Source of the DNA: Craterostigma plantagineum
Taxonomy: Eukaryota > Streptophyta > Magnoliopsida > Lamiales > Linderniaceae
NCBI GenBank assembly: GCA_027422505.1
Contig: JAPQWV010000674.1
Span: 124,001 to 188,000 of the forward strand
DNA length: 64,000 nucleotides
Direction: 5' to 3'
This document shows positions 31,464-42,499 of this stretch, one piece after another (positions within the stretch are counted from its first letter, which is position 1; the number at the start of each line of letters is the position of its first letter). A program made the translations under genes and the position numbers. Under the pieces are notes generated by a model. That model made no database searches. It was given only the letters and a program-made list of their open reading frames with translations, and had not been told where the DNA came from.

Positions 31464-31760
31464 CGATAACTAGCACCTACTTGCGTCCATTGATACTCTG
31501 TGTCTGCATTGGCCCACAGAGGTCCATGTGGATTAATTCCAATGGGCGAGAAGTAGAAGCAATTTGTTTGACATGATGGGAGGCTCGCTTCATTTTTCCT
31601 AATTGACATGCCGAACATTGATGCTCCCTTTGTAGTAGTATAGTTGGAAGACCACGAACCAACTTTTTCGTTGAAAGACGTTGGAGAGCTTTCATATTTA
31701 GATGAGACAGTCATTGATGCCATAGCCTCCTCTGTAAATCTATCTGAGAGATGAGGCATA
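31464..31760 (-). pseudogene. integrase N-terminal part of element E
   Basis: It reads MKALQRLSTKKLV..., CSACQLGKMKRASHHV and HMDLCGPMQTQSINGRK, that is the zinc domain and first catalytic Asp. It then breaks off around SINGRK/VLVIV into aORF sequence. The remaining core with the second Asp and the Glu is absent. Confidence 0.85.
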
Positions 31761-32119
31761 CAGCTGTCCGCACGGACGTCAGGTTGATCGTGTAAAGATT
31801 GGATTTCCGAAGTCCTTGAAGGAGTTCTGTGTCCTGACTATCCAAAATTCTGCACCGGTCAGCATGAAAGACCACCTGGAATCCTTTGTCATAGAACTGG
31901 CCTATGCTGAATAAGTTATGGCGGAGGCCTTCGACGTACGAGACATCTTTTATTGTCAGATTCTCCAGAATGATATCTCCAAATCCAAGAATTGGAGCTG
32001 AGTCATTGTTTCCGAATCTGACTTTGCCGTTCGGTCGGTCTTTGTAGTTGCTCGGCAGCTCTTGTTTACCAGTCATGTGTGTGGAGCAACTAGAGTCGAG
32101 GTACCACACACGATGGATC
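31761..32119 (-). pseudogene. protease of element E
   Basis: WYLD is followed by S-S instead of S-G (codons at 32089-32097), so the DSG active site is lost. The rest (STHMTGKQELPSNYKDRPNGKVRFGNND, GLRHNLFSIGQF, DSQDTELLQGLR) is one continuous frame, cleaner than in A, B or D. The Trp codon that is a stop in B and D is intact here. Confidence 0.87.
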
Positions 32120-32131
32120 TGCAAAAACAAA

Positions 32132-33938
32132 TTAGAGAGTTTTAGGTACCCACTTAAGCATGGGTCCTCTCAAATTAGCAGATTTAGTGTTGGGTTCAGG
32201 CATGATTCCTAAATTCATATTGGGAGGAATTTTAATAACCCATTCCACTTTTGGAGAAGTGGGTTTGGGTTTTGCCTCTATAGGGAACTTGGCCTTTTTG
32301 GCTTTTGTCGTCCTAGGCGGAGATTTAGGAACCCATTTTGGTTGAACGTTGCAGGGAAGGTTAATTTCAGCACGTACAAATGCTTTGGAAGTTTTGATCG
32401 AGGAAAAGATCTTTTCTTTTGATAATCCCCAAAGGTGCTTGGGGGACTCAATCTTTACGGGATACCTAAGGTGAGTACAGGCGTGTACAGCGCCATAAGC
32501 TTTCCTTATGGCTGGATCTTGTTTCCTACGGGTCTTCCTTGTGGCATTTGTTTCAGAATGATTATTAGTAATTTTCGAGGTAGAGCCTATTTCGAAATTT
32601 TCGCTTCTAAACGTGATCGGCTGAAGTGAACAAGAAGAAGCAATTATTTTGAACGTAGAAATGGCTCTTTTATAACTACGAGTGTCTTTTATTTTAACAA
32701 AAGGAGTAACATTTTTAGACACATGCAAATCCACTGGCTCTTTTCAATTTCACGCTTTTTAAAATAGCGTGAGAGGTAGTTTGGGAGGATGAGGAAGGGT
32801 TGAGATTTTCCATCTCCTTATAGAATTTTTTCTTTTCAGCTTCGAAATTCTCTCTTTCTTTATCTAGTTTTGCTTGTGACTCCTCTATCCGTTTTATGAT
32901 AGGGGATTGTAGAGAGAATTTTGATAATTAACCTTTTTCACTTCCTCTAGTGTTCTTCAGAGTCAGGAGGTAATACTTGAACTAAATCACTGACGGGTGT
33001 TAAGGATGGTTTCCTATTTTTGTCCTTTTCATTCAGTTCATTATAGTCAAAGGGGATCTCAGGCCCATGAGAGGCTTGTTTAATGGATGAATCGAACGCA
33101 TTTTCATACGTTGATTCCGTAATGTTTCTAAGAGAGGTTACAGCTAAACCCATGTTCTTAATATCATACATTTCCTTCTTCCTTAAAATGTGGGTTAGTG
33201 TACCATATGCCTTCTATTGGATTATAGAACTCTATATCCTTGGGCTTGTTCAAGAATATCGTCTGTTCGGAATTTCCCCTACGCGTTAGAAGATCATCTA
33301 ATTTTTTAATTTTAGCATATAACTTCCTGCGTTCCTCGGTTAGGAGAGCATAATTATTTTCTACCGTTAGTTTAGCGGCTTGACAGGCATCTAGTTCCTT
33401 GCTAAGCTCACTAACCTTAGCATTTGATGTTTCTAATTCAGCCTCTAAGTTAGTGATCTTAGTGGTAGCTTCGATTATCCTACAATTTAAGGTGGCTTTC
33501 TCGTTGAGATTCCTAATCAACCAATTGTAGTTATTTGCTAGCCTATCTCCTAATTCTTTAATCTTTTCACTATGCTGTCCTAATTGAGGTTGACTGGTCT
33601 TTCTAGAATGTAAGCTCTTAGTAAGTTCTTCTATTTTTGCACTAGAGCTCCTAAGTTCTGATTCGAGACTATCTATCCTCCCCTGAGATCTCTCAAGTTT
33701 ATTCTCTACTTCCTTTATACTTTTCTGCTCACGTTCCATGTTAGCATATTGAGTTTGATATGATTCTAACATGGTCAATAATATGGATGTAGAGACTACA
33801 TCTTTTGACGAAGTAGATGCGTTGTCGTCGTCCGTCTGAGTGGATGTTTCGGCGTCTGATTCATTGTCGAGACGGGCCATGAGAGCTAGATTCTCTTCTT
33901 CAGAACTCGACGTGTCCTCGAGCCATTGGTTCTGGTGA
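32132..33938 (-). pseudogene. gag C-terminal half of element E
   Basis: It begins at QWLEDTSSSEEENLALMARLDN (leader fused in front near 33938), continues through the heptad coiled coil (frame 33880-33164), the KNMGLA block and the basic tail (frame 32734-32132), and ends KWVPKTL and TAA. The UBN2-like domain and CCHC knuckle are deleted. The stop is followed by TTTGTTTTTGCAG (AG complement at 32119-32120) and the protease in the +1 frame, as in B and D. Confidence 0.85.
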
Positions 33939-34476
33939 TGACGATTCTAGCGCTGACTTCGTATTCTGACCGAGAAAAATTCTCGCGCCAAGTTTTTCGA
34001 TCGAGAAACAAATCCGATCGTAAACCTAGCGAGAAAAATTAGAACAATCGAGAAAAATTCACAGAATACGATTAATCACAGATTCGAGCAAAACAAGAAA
34101 TTAGATAGTGAAATTTCAGGTAATCGCTCGCAATCACTAGCTAACTACGCACGAACAAGCAATTAAACACGTTATGAAGCAAAATATGTCGAATTTGAGC
34201 AAAATCAGAACGTGTTCTTCATGTTCTTCGCATAACAGTAACACACAGAATCAAATCAATCCTCAATTCGACGTTCAAACAGCTACAGATTTGATCGTAA
34301 TCAACATTTAGCACTTAACTGAGCACAGAAACATCAAATTCAAGTCAATTAAGCACAAAATTATGCTATTGGATCGAAAACAAGTTTCACGCCAAACTGT
34401 TCTACGATGAACAGTAACCAGAAAAATGAATTTAGATCCTAATCTAACAATTTTTTATTCAAAACAGAACGAATCT
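33939..34476 (-). other. untranslated leader of element E (3' part deleted)
   Basis: It matches the B leader up to GTCAGCGCTAGAATCGTCAT and then jumps into gag. It is rich in TCGAGAAAA/TTTTCTCGA words. Roughly half the leader and the first third of gag are missing. Confidence 0.75.
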
Positions 34477-34488
34477 GCTCTGATACCA
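34477..34488 (-). promoter_or_regulatory. primer-binding site of element E
   Basis: The complement reads TGGTATCAGAGC, two bases from the LTR end. Confidence 0.95.
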
Positions 34489-34490
34489 AG

Positions 34491-34840
34491 TGTTAGGTCC
34501 TATGATTAACAACTCTAAGATCCTAGGCAGGAATTCAAAGTAATTCGACGATTATGATGATCAATGAAATTCGATCGAAAAACTCTAATGTAGAACTTGA
34601 GAGACAATTCGAGTAGAGTGAGAAAGTTACTGTTGTTTCTCTCTCTAGAAATTGAATTGCAAGCCTTTCGGATCAATTCTCAAAACTTCTTTTTTCAGCT
34701 CAAATTCTTTACATGTATTTATACCAAAGAAGCTTGGTATAAATATCAAACTAGTCCTAATCTAAGGACTACTATACAAAAAGCCCCAACTTACAAGAAC
34801 GACTAATGAAATCAAGCACAATTAGAAATAGTATCCTACA
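34491..34840 (-). repeat. 5' LTR of element E
   Basis: On the minus strand it runs TGTAGGATAC to GGACCTAACA (350 bp). The inverted-repeat TATA is at 34716-34745. Confidence 0.93.
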
Positions 34841-34861
34841 TAATCCCTCTATTTTCTTAAC

Positions 34862-36088
34862 GACAGGGGGTATGTAGAGAGAATTTTCATAATGATGAAT
34901 TTGTGATTCCCCTATTATAGAATGGTCTTCTTGAAAGTGAGTTGACTCAAGGCTCCAACCTTTGGGAAGATCCCTAGTTTGTAGCTTTGATTCAACTCAT
35001 CGTAGGAGAAGGGGATTTCAACCCTAGTTTTGGCTTTTCTCTTGGCTTCTTCTAAAGCATCTATTTATTTTGCGTTAGTAAAGATCATGAGATTCGTTAA
35101 TCCTAAACCCATGTACTTGACATCATAAAGTTGTTTGCAATCAACTTTTTACAAGCATCGTGGATTTTCAAAGCCTAAGCCAAATTTATAGTCATAGAAT
35201 TCGTGGTCCATGGTTTGATTCAAGAATATTGTTTGATCAGTCTGTCCCCTTTGTACAAGAAGATCCTATAATTTCTTAACTTCAGCGTATAGGTTCTTAC
35301 GCTATTCTTCTAATAGAGTAAAATTTTTTTCTACCGTTAATTTGGCGGCATTACAAGCGTCTAGATCTCTCATAATTACACACACCTTAGTATTTGATTT
35401 ATCTAATTCGGCTTCTAGGTTAGCGATCTTAGTAGTTGCTTCCGTTATCCTACAATTGAGGTTAGCTTTCTCATTGAGGTTTCTAACCAAACAATTATAG
35501 TTATTTTCTAGCATGTTGGTTTATAGTTATCCATGTTGAAATCGTATGTTGGTTTCCCTGTTCCTCTTAGTGATTTCTATTTTCCTCATCTCATTCAAGA
35601 GTGTGAGATATCTCTGACAGAGATCATGTAAGCATTCCTCGGGTTTAGCTCTGAAAGAGTCGTAAGCTGTGAGAATATTTACCTTCTTGGCCTTGATACC
35701 GACTTCTGTTCCATGCATCATCTTACTGCATCTCATCCCACATTCCCTTAGCTGTTGGAATGTTCTCCATATGCCGATAAATGTCATTTGGGATGCCCTG
35801 CATTAGAGTGTTCTTGGCTATCAGATCAGCCTGAGCTCACACTCTTTCCTCTGCTATGTATTCTCTAGGCTCTTTGAGTCGTCTAGAGGCAGGAATTGGA
35901 GGATTAGCAGTGTTGTCACAGGGTACAGTTACCCAGAACTGAGGTGGACCTTGCTCAAGTGATAAGAGAAGGTCATCAGCTTGATCTTTTAGCTCAATAA
36001 ATTTCAGAAAACGGCTTCGCCATACTGTGTATTCGCCTCTCTTAAGTATCGGGGGACGGTTGTCATTACCAAGCGAGTAAGCATCCAT
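34862..36088 (-). pseudogene. gag of element C
   Basis: It starts MDAYSLGNDNRPPILKRGEY at 36088, with LSLEQGPPQFWV and PASRRLKEPREY. TGA at 35837-35839 and later frameshifts break the capsid domain. At about 35525 it jumps to ENNYNCLVRNLNEKA, skipping the CCHC knuckle and the first coiled-coil segment. It continues through an RGQTDQTIFLNQ / LYDVKYMGLGLTNL block to about 34862. Confidence 0.82.
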
Positions 36089-37471
36089 CTTGTTTTATTG
36101 AGTTGATGTAAGATCTTCGTTTGTTGTTCCGATGAATTGAAAAATGATGTGACTTGCTTCACAAGTAGCAAATTTGTTAGTAGCGTTTAATTTAAAAAGA
36201 ATGATCGAGAATTATTTTTTATTCAATCTTTAAAGTTTGATCAAAAATAATTTCTTCGTTTTAGAATAGTGTTAAGTGCGCGCCAAGTACTGCTCGCGAA
36301 AAATACGAGCGAAAATAAATTTTGATTCGAATGTAATTTTGTGATGAGAAACTGTTTAACAGTGAACTCAATCGAAAAATTGACTCGTGAAGTTTTGGGA
36401 TCAAAAATTTTAATCGTTGAAAAATTCCGTTGACCGGAATTCAAAATGTAAACTTCGTCAAAATATTGACTCAAAATGTAAATTTCTCGAGTGCACTGTT
36501 TCAATTTAGCGCTAGATTTTCGATCGAAAAAAAATTTCGAAGATACGTGGCATTGTTACACCAATCGGTCGAGTTATCAGACTGTAAACAATCTGATCCC
36601 GTTCGGTCCAAAAGGTAGTCCAGCCTATATATCTTCAGTCAAATTAAATTTTGAAAATTTGATCAAAATCCGGCGGTCGAAAAAGTTTTTCAATGCGTTA
36701 ATTGATTTTGGTCATCGAGAAACAGTACCCAATGGAGTTTCTCGCTTAGTCAAAATTATTACGTTGACCGAAAAAATTTTACGAGCGAAAATCTCAAAGT
36801 CAAACAAGGAATGTTCTTTCCGAAAAGTTTTTCGAGAGAAAACGTTTTGCGCGGGGTCAAAATCGTCAATTCTCGTCGAAAAATTTAATGCTCGAAAAGA
36901 TTTTCTACTAAAAACATTCTTGACAACAACGACTAACTTCAGTAGTAAATCAGCATTCTTTATTGAAAAGTTTTTCGCACGTAGTTTTTCGATCGAGAAA
37001 TTAACTCTGATCGGAGAACATAGCGAGAAAAATTGAAATCATGCAAATAGTCACAGAATACGATTTAACACTGAATTCAAGCAGATACTGAAAATTAATC
37101 GATGAAACTACAGGTGTATGCTTTAAATCAGCTACTGATTACTCACAAGCAGAAGATTAAACATGTTCGAAGCAAATAATGTTCAATTTTGCAAAATCAG
37201 AATATGTTCAAACTGTTCAGCGCGTAAACGATGAAATTTCAGAATAAAAAATTTAACCTAAATCATGATTCCGATTGCTACCGATCTATTGCTAATTGAT
37301 TTAAACCACTTATGCGAGCACAAAAACATCAAATTCGACTCAGATAAGCACATAATTAAGGAAATCAGATTGAATTTCATTCACGCCAAAACTGTTCTTC
37401 GAACGAAACAGATTCCAGCATTAAAATTCGATCCGATTTCTAACAATTATGATTCAAAACAGAACGAATCT
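36089..37471 (-). other. untranslated leader of element C
   Basis: About 1.4 kb, matching the leaders of A and D on the opposite strand and dense in TTTTTCGA words. Open frames on the plus strand (36491-37036, 37265-37564) are antisense to this leader and not genes. Confidence 0.75.
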
Positions 37472-37483
37472 GCTCTGATACCA
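37472..37483 (-). promoter_or_regulatory. primer-binding site of element C
   Basis: The complement reads TGGTATCAGAGC, two bases from the LTR. Confidence 0.95.
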
Positions 37484-37485
37484 AT

Positions 37486-37854
37486 TGTTAGGTCCTATTT
37501 TATCAACTCCTATGATCCTAGACTTCAATCCTTAGTTAATCAATTAGAATCATACGAAATCTAAGCTCGATCGAAAAACTCGTTTGAAACCTCGAGAGAG
37601 AATTTGCTTAGTGAGATGAAGATTCCGTTGTTTCCCTCTCTAGAATTCGAATTGGCAGCCCCTCGGATCAATTTTCTAAAATCTTCTATTAAGCACAATG
37701 TGTACAAATGTATTTATACCAAACAAACTGGGTATACCAAACAAACTTGGTATAAATAACAAACAAGTCCTAATCTACGAACAACTACAAATTAAGCCCG
37801 TAATTACAAGGACATCTATTAAAATCAAAGCACAATTACACGTAGCATTCTACA
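37486..37854 (-). repeat. 5' LTR of element C
   Basis: On the minus strand it runs TGTAGAATGC to GGACCTAACA (369 bp). It is longer than its relatives because the palindrome around the TATA box contains an internal duplication of ACCAAACAAACT (37711-37758). Confidence 0.93.
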
Positions 37855-38194
37855 AATTCCATATTTAGATTTTCAGCGTGAGGATCGGTTGGAAAATTCC
37901 CATCGATTGGTGTAGAATCTGCAGCACTCTGTGGTGATTCTGAATCGGGTGAGGTCGGAATAGTTGAAAGACTTGGGGGTTCCACTTTAGGTGTGGTAAC
38001 TGTGTTGTTCGGTCGATATGGGCGCTCGAAAAGCAAATCCAAGCCTTCTAGAGCTATTCTCATGACTTTTTCTGACGATGAGTTCCGTGTTGTTGCCACC
38101 TTCTATTGGTTTAGTGCCAACACTCCAGTAAGCACGAGTTCTGAATTGTCGTGTTCAGAAGCCGTCGGGGATGGGCACGGGTCCTGAACTGATG
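37855..38194 (-). pseudogene. fragment G: integrase-RT linker
   Basis: The frame 38099 leftward reads MATTRNSSSEKVMRIALEGLDLLFE and then an acidic Pro/Ser-rich stretch, matching the D linker at 58705-58900 (MATSSGSVSDEATRLAIDDLDSLFE). It is bounded by the LTR of X on one side and the LTR of C on the other. It is probably the remains of a pol gene that received one or both insertions. Confidence 0.8.
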
Positions 38195-38535
38195 TGTTAG
38201 GTCTCTAGATTATCAACTCTAAGATCCTAGGCAGAGAAACATGGATTTACAATGAGAATTGTGTGAATTGAATCTTCGATCGAAAACCTCAGTTCTTCGC
38301 GCGAGAGAGAGTGGTGTAGTGTGAGAAAGTGTTTTTTCTAATTCTCTCTCTAGAATTTAGTATGTCAGCCCTTCGGATCAAATTCTAAAACTTTTTCTCT
38401 TAAGCACAATGATTACAATTGTATTTATGCCAAACATGCTTGATCTAGTCCTAATCTAAGGACGAATATAATAAAAGCCCCTAAATACAAGGACAGCTAA
38501 TAAAATCAAAGCACAAATAATGTGGATATTCTACA
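38195..38535 (-). repeat. 3' LTR of element X
   Basis: On the minus strand it runs TGTAGAATAT to CTAACA (341 bp). The palindromic TATA is damaged here (one arm lost near 38430). It is followed directly by pol fragment G, not by a primer-binding site, and preceded by a purine tract, so it is a 3' LTR. Confidence 0.88.
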
Positions 38536-38549
38536 TTCTCCCACTTTTT
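38536..38549 (-). promoter_or_regulatory. polypurine tract of element X
   Basis: On the minus strand AAAAAGTGGGAGAA abuts the LTR start, the position required for plus-strand priming. Confidence 0.82.
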
Positions 38550-40284
38550 GCTTGATTGCCCTGCCGTGCTATCTGTCCTCGTCGGGCAAAGAACGACCTG
38601 CGCAAGCCCAGCGCATGCTCGTAGTTCCTAATGATGTCTCTCAGCTCTAATCGCTCCTCAATCGCTTAAAGTAGCTTCATCACAGAATTTGTTTACTAAC
38701 GATTACTTTGAGCGTCCCATCACAGAATTTGTTGACTTCAGTCTTCAGCGTCAACCTCTTCCTTTGGTAATTGGATTGTGGTAGATTATTACCAAGACTG
38801 AGCTAACGTGTACGTGATTGTTGGGAAGCCCTTCGACCTCAAGTCCTTGATTGTGCGGAGCGGTCATGTTGAACTTCTTCATATTGCTCTCCATAGCCAT
38901 CTGAAGGTCGTGTGCGGCATGGTACTTGACTAGGCGCATCATGAATCTATACAGTCCCTGGAGTCCTTTCTTTTTGATGAAGCCTTGAGGATCCTTCCTT
39001 CTCTGTGTGCAACTGATAGAGATTGTAGACCTCTTTGGTAGGAAAATAAGGGCAGATCACTCTCATTAAGTTCTTCTCCAGTTCTGTCTATTCGCTCTAT
39101 TTGTTAGATTGGAGTTGGAATGTGCCATTTGAATAGTAGACTCCTATCAACTGACATTTTGGGGATAAGTTCTCGAAATGGCTCTTCAGCTGATTCTTGG
39201 GAACCCCTAGCCTCTGATCATGTCCGAGTTGGGTTAGCATGAACACGTTCATCCTTTTTTGCTGTTTCGAGTGAGAGATGCCTCTGAGCTCGAACTCGTT
39301 CAACATCTTAATCTTGTCTGGTGACCTCCAGATTCGCTGACGAACCTCTTCTAGGAAAGGGATCTATATCCTTATGTTCTCACACGACGTATCAATTTAA
39401 ACGGTCCCTGGAGTTAGAGTTGGAGGGGCATCCGCTCGTTGGGCAATTAGTTCTGGAAGCCTTGGGATAATCACATCATGATCTTTACCTTCCTGAAGTT
39501 CTTCGTCTTCAACTAATACTAGGTCCACCGAAGCTAGACGTAGATAATGTCGAACGGTGGCTGGATGGGTTGATGAGGTTAGATGATAGGATGGGCGATG
39601 GGATGGTTGGGGCGGTGTGTAAAGGTTGTGAGGGTGTGAGGGTTGGTTGGGAGGGTTGTTCGGAAGGTGGTGCCCTTAGAGATTGGTGCCTTCTCGGTAT
39701 CTCGCCGGGAAATCTCTATAGCCGCATGGACTCTCTCCAAAAAGTGTTCCTCGAATTGTGATAGCGCAGAGGAGAGAGCAACAAGTAAGCATTATTCCGT
39801 CACGAACGGGGTAGGAGCCTTTGTAGATGGACCAGGACGACTGACGTCGCCTGTTAACAACCCTTGAGGGAACAATGTCTTAGTGGGTCGGCTTATCGTC
39901 ACTTGAGGTTGTGACGGGTCTAGACTTCCACCCAATCCTCGATTTGAATCTAGAAGATTCACATCAAAGGGTGTTGTTGCAAATTCTGATTGAGCTTGCG
40001 TGTCAGCACTTGTTGTACTGAGCCGGTAATGAGTAGAGTCGGGGCTCGACCTCAGTTGACGCAATTTTTTTGTGTTGTGGCTAAAGATTGAGCGAAGATG
40101 GGTCCTCAGCCCTTGGAGTTACAAGTGGCGTCGTATTTGATGTAGATGTGACAGCCATGATGACGGGCTCATGAGATGTGAGTTGAGATAGCGGAACCCG
40201 TCTGACCAATCGAATTTCCTCGTCAGATACCGTGGCTTCTGAGGAGGTAGCCGTGTAAGGAGTCTGTTCTCGTTCAAAGTCCTC
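38550..40284 (-). pseudogene. aORF C-terminal part (element X)
   Basis: From 40284 leftward it aligns with the acidic region of the E copy (TATSS..TVSDEEIRLVRR), then RGLGGSL..SQPQVT and GDVSRPGPSTKAPTP. It continues beyond the E copy with HFLERVHAAIEISRRD, MLNEFELRG, MTAP and KFCDGTLK segments. The last of these resemble, from memory, an extra ORF of plant copia elements. It is broken into frames 40064-39792, 39306-39097 and 38942-38751. Combined with B and E it suggests a protein of roughly 900 or more residues. Function unknown. Confidence 0.65.
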
Positions 40285-40289
40285 GTGGG
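40285..40289. repeat. target-site duplication GTGGG (left of H)
   Basis: GTGGG precedes TGTTGGAAC and is repeated at 51009-51013 directly after CCTAACA. Confidence 0.93.
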
Positions 40290-40651
40290 TGTTGGAACTA
40301 TTTTATTGTATTCAATTAATATAGTTATCGTGTCTTGTAATTCAAAGTAGTAGTCTTGGACTGAATTGTAATTAGTCATATAATAGGACTACTAGTGTGA
40401 ATATAACACGTGATGGTATATATAAGTGAACTCCTTAGGAAATAAGCAGTGTATTGTAGCAAGGAATCATTATCGAAAAATTAGAATTGAAAATTTTAGA
40501 GAGAAGATTTTAGCATCAACCCTTGTTTGTTCTTCAAGTTACTTCTCTCTGAAGCTTCAATGGTAAATCTCAATCTTCAACTTCGAATTATTTAGATTTT
40601 CTATCCGATTCTTCTTAGATCAATCTAGGTTGGATATCAGGGGTCCTAGCA
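40290..40651 (+). repeat. 5' LTR of element H
   Basis: It runs TGTTGGAACT to GGTCCTAGCA. TATA lies in GGTATATATAAG near 40418. It aligns with 50670-51008 over its whole length except ~20 bases near its start. Confidence 0.92.
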
Positions 40652-40653
40652 AT

Positions 40654-40666
40654 TGGTATCTGCGCC
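40654..40666 (+). promoter_or_regulatory. primer-binding site of element H
   Basis: TGGTATCTGCGCC shares only TGGTATC and scattered bases with the usual TGGTATCAGAGC. It may be decayed or serve a different tRNA primer. Confidence 0.7.
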
Positions 40667-42499
40667 AAACGTGTTAGAATTTGGATTAAATTTGGACTGA
40701 TTTCTGAATTTTTTAAACTGATTTTTGTTAATTTTTCGACACTGTTCTTCGATGCATTTGAACTGATTCTTCAAAATCTGGTTTAATCTGCTGTTTTAAG
40801 ACTTCGATCAATTCGTTTATACATGTCTGAGCCGAATTTTGATTGATTGAAACATGATTTTGAGAGGATATTGAAGATTTGATCCATCGTGTTCTTCGAA
40901 CTGTTCTTAACATTTTCGACCAGATTCTCAAAATTTCGACATGTTTAGTTTTGTTGTTCGGTCGAGTTTTCTATCATATCTGAGCTTATTTCTGATTGAT
41001 CGAACCAACCTTTCTGCGAATTTTTGCTGATTAATCGAAACTGTTCTTCGCACTGTTCTTAGGACTGCCCTTCGTATTTTCTCAAAATTTGGCTGTTTTT
41101 GCTTCGATTGCACTTAATTGATTGTTTTTTCTTGCTAAGTGTTTGATTCGATCCATAACCCAGAGTAATTTCGATCAATTTTGTGTTTGGATCAAGTTTT
41201 TTTCTTTTTTGCGCATCGTGTCTGCTCCGTTCGACCCTGCCTTTCTCTGTTCTTCGCCAATCAAAATCCTATCTGGAATTTTTTTCGATGGTGTTTTTCG
41301 CTGTTCTTCGCAAATGGACGAGTTCAATTGAAATAATCTCGATCTTCTTCATCGTCGATTGAACATCCAGCTTCTGTTCTTCGTTCACCATCGAGAAAAT
41401 TTCTGTTTCACGCTGTAAAATCGGTCAACGCGAGAAATCAGTCAACTCGAGAAACCTGTCTTCGATCGCAAACCCGTTCGATAAGAGTTTTCAATTTGAA
41501 AATCCGTTCTACGAAGGTGTCCGATCGAATGTCTTTTTGTTTTAAAACCCAGCTTCTCTGAGGCACCGCATCATACCTGTTCGACGCTCAACATCGAAGA
41601 AAATTCTATTTTGAGCTCGAGAAATCTGTTCCACGCGAGAAACTTGGGTCAACGATCGAAAAACTCATTCGAGAAATTTTTACGAACGAAAAATTGTTCG
41701 ATTTTTTTCAGATTGAGAACCAGACTTCATCTCCTCCGCGATAAACAGATAGATACACATATACATACAACTAACGTTCAGGGTAAATTGCAATCCAAGT
41801 CCCAGAAATATTATTTCAGTCCCTGCAGTATATTTTAATCCCTAATAGTTTTCGATTTAGTCCTGGAAAGTTCTGATATAGTCCTAATTTTTCAATTTAA
41901 CCCCAGAACTTTCAATCTTATTCTCTCACTCATTTAAGTGATTTTACAATCGCAAATTTTGTTTAGTTGCTTTTACAGATTTGTCGTCGCAAAACTTGTT
42001 TTTCACCCGCAAAACTTTTTGCGATCGAAAAATTTGATTTTAAAGGTTTAGATATTAGCATCTCAAAACGACGACGTTTTATCAAATTGCAAAACTTTTT
42101 ACGATCGTAAATCAAACTGTTTGAAATTCAAAACTATTTTCTAGAAACAGTACCTTGTCGAAAAATTTAACAATCGAAAACAGTGCTCTACATCTTCAGT
42201 CGAAAAACTTTTAATCGAGAATTATTTTCGATCAAAAACAGTGCCTTATATTGACATTAAAAAAAATAAAACTTATTAAAAAAAAATTCGATCGAAAACA
42301 GTAACATTCTACTTGGCACATTATAGAAAAAGCTTTGGGTATTACTCTTAGATTTTTAAATCAAACCTTATAAATCAAAAACTTTTCGAAACTGAAAATT
42401 TTAAAAGCCAAATATTTGAATCGATATTAAAAATTCAAATCCATAAAACACGTCAACGATCAAAATATCCAACCAAAATTTAGACTACAATAAAACATC
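40667..42499 (+). other. untranslated leader of element H
   Basis: About 1.8 kb without a credible gene. It is rich in GTTCTTCG, TCGAAAAA and TTTTTCGA words, the same style as the leaders of A-E but not alignable throughout. Confidence 0.65.

Larger units (their letters stand above)
29959..34840 (-). mobile_element. Ty1/copia element E (minus strand, two large internal deletions)
   Basis: Reading leftward from 34840: LTR, primer-binding site, leader, gag without its first half, protease, the start of integrase, then aORF. A deletion joins leader to gag near 33938 and a second joins integrase to aORF near 31460, removing the RT, RNase H and spacer. It ends at ACCAG (29959-29963), fused tail to tail with B. 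LTR, leader and gag spellings place it with B rather than with C or D. Confidence 0.85.
34841..37854 (-). mobile_element. Ty1/copia element C (minus strand, 5' part only)
   Basis: LTR, primer-binding site, leader and gag read leftward from 37854. Gag has an internal deletion near 35525 and runs to about 34862, where the LTR of E begins ~20 bases later. No pol is left. Its LTR, leader and gag resemble D and the first gag copy of A. E may have inserted into C, or a larger deletion may have brought the two together. Confidence 0.85.

Noticed and set aside
36491..37564. Plus-strand frames of 181 and 99 codons
   Set aside because: They are antisense to the leader of element C, and the matching leaders of A and D do not keep them.
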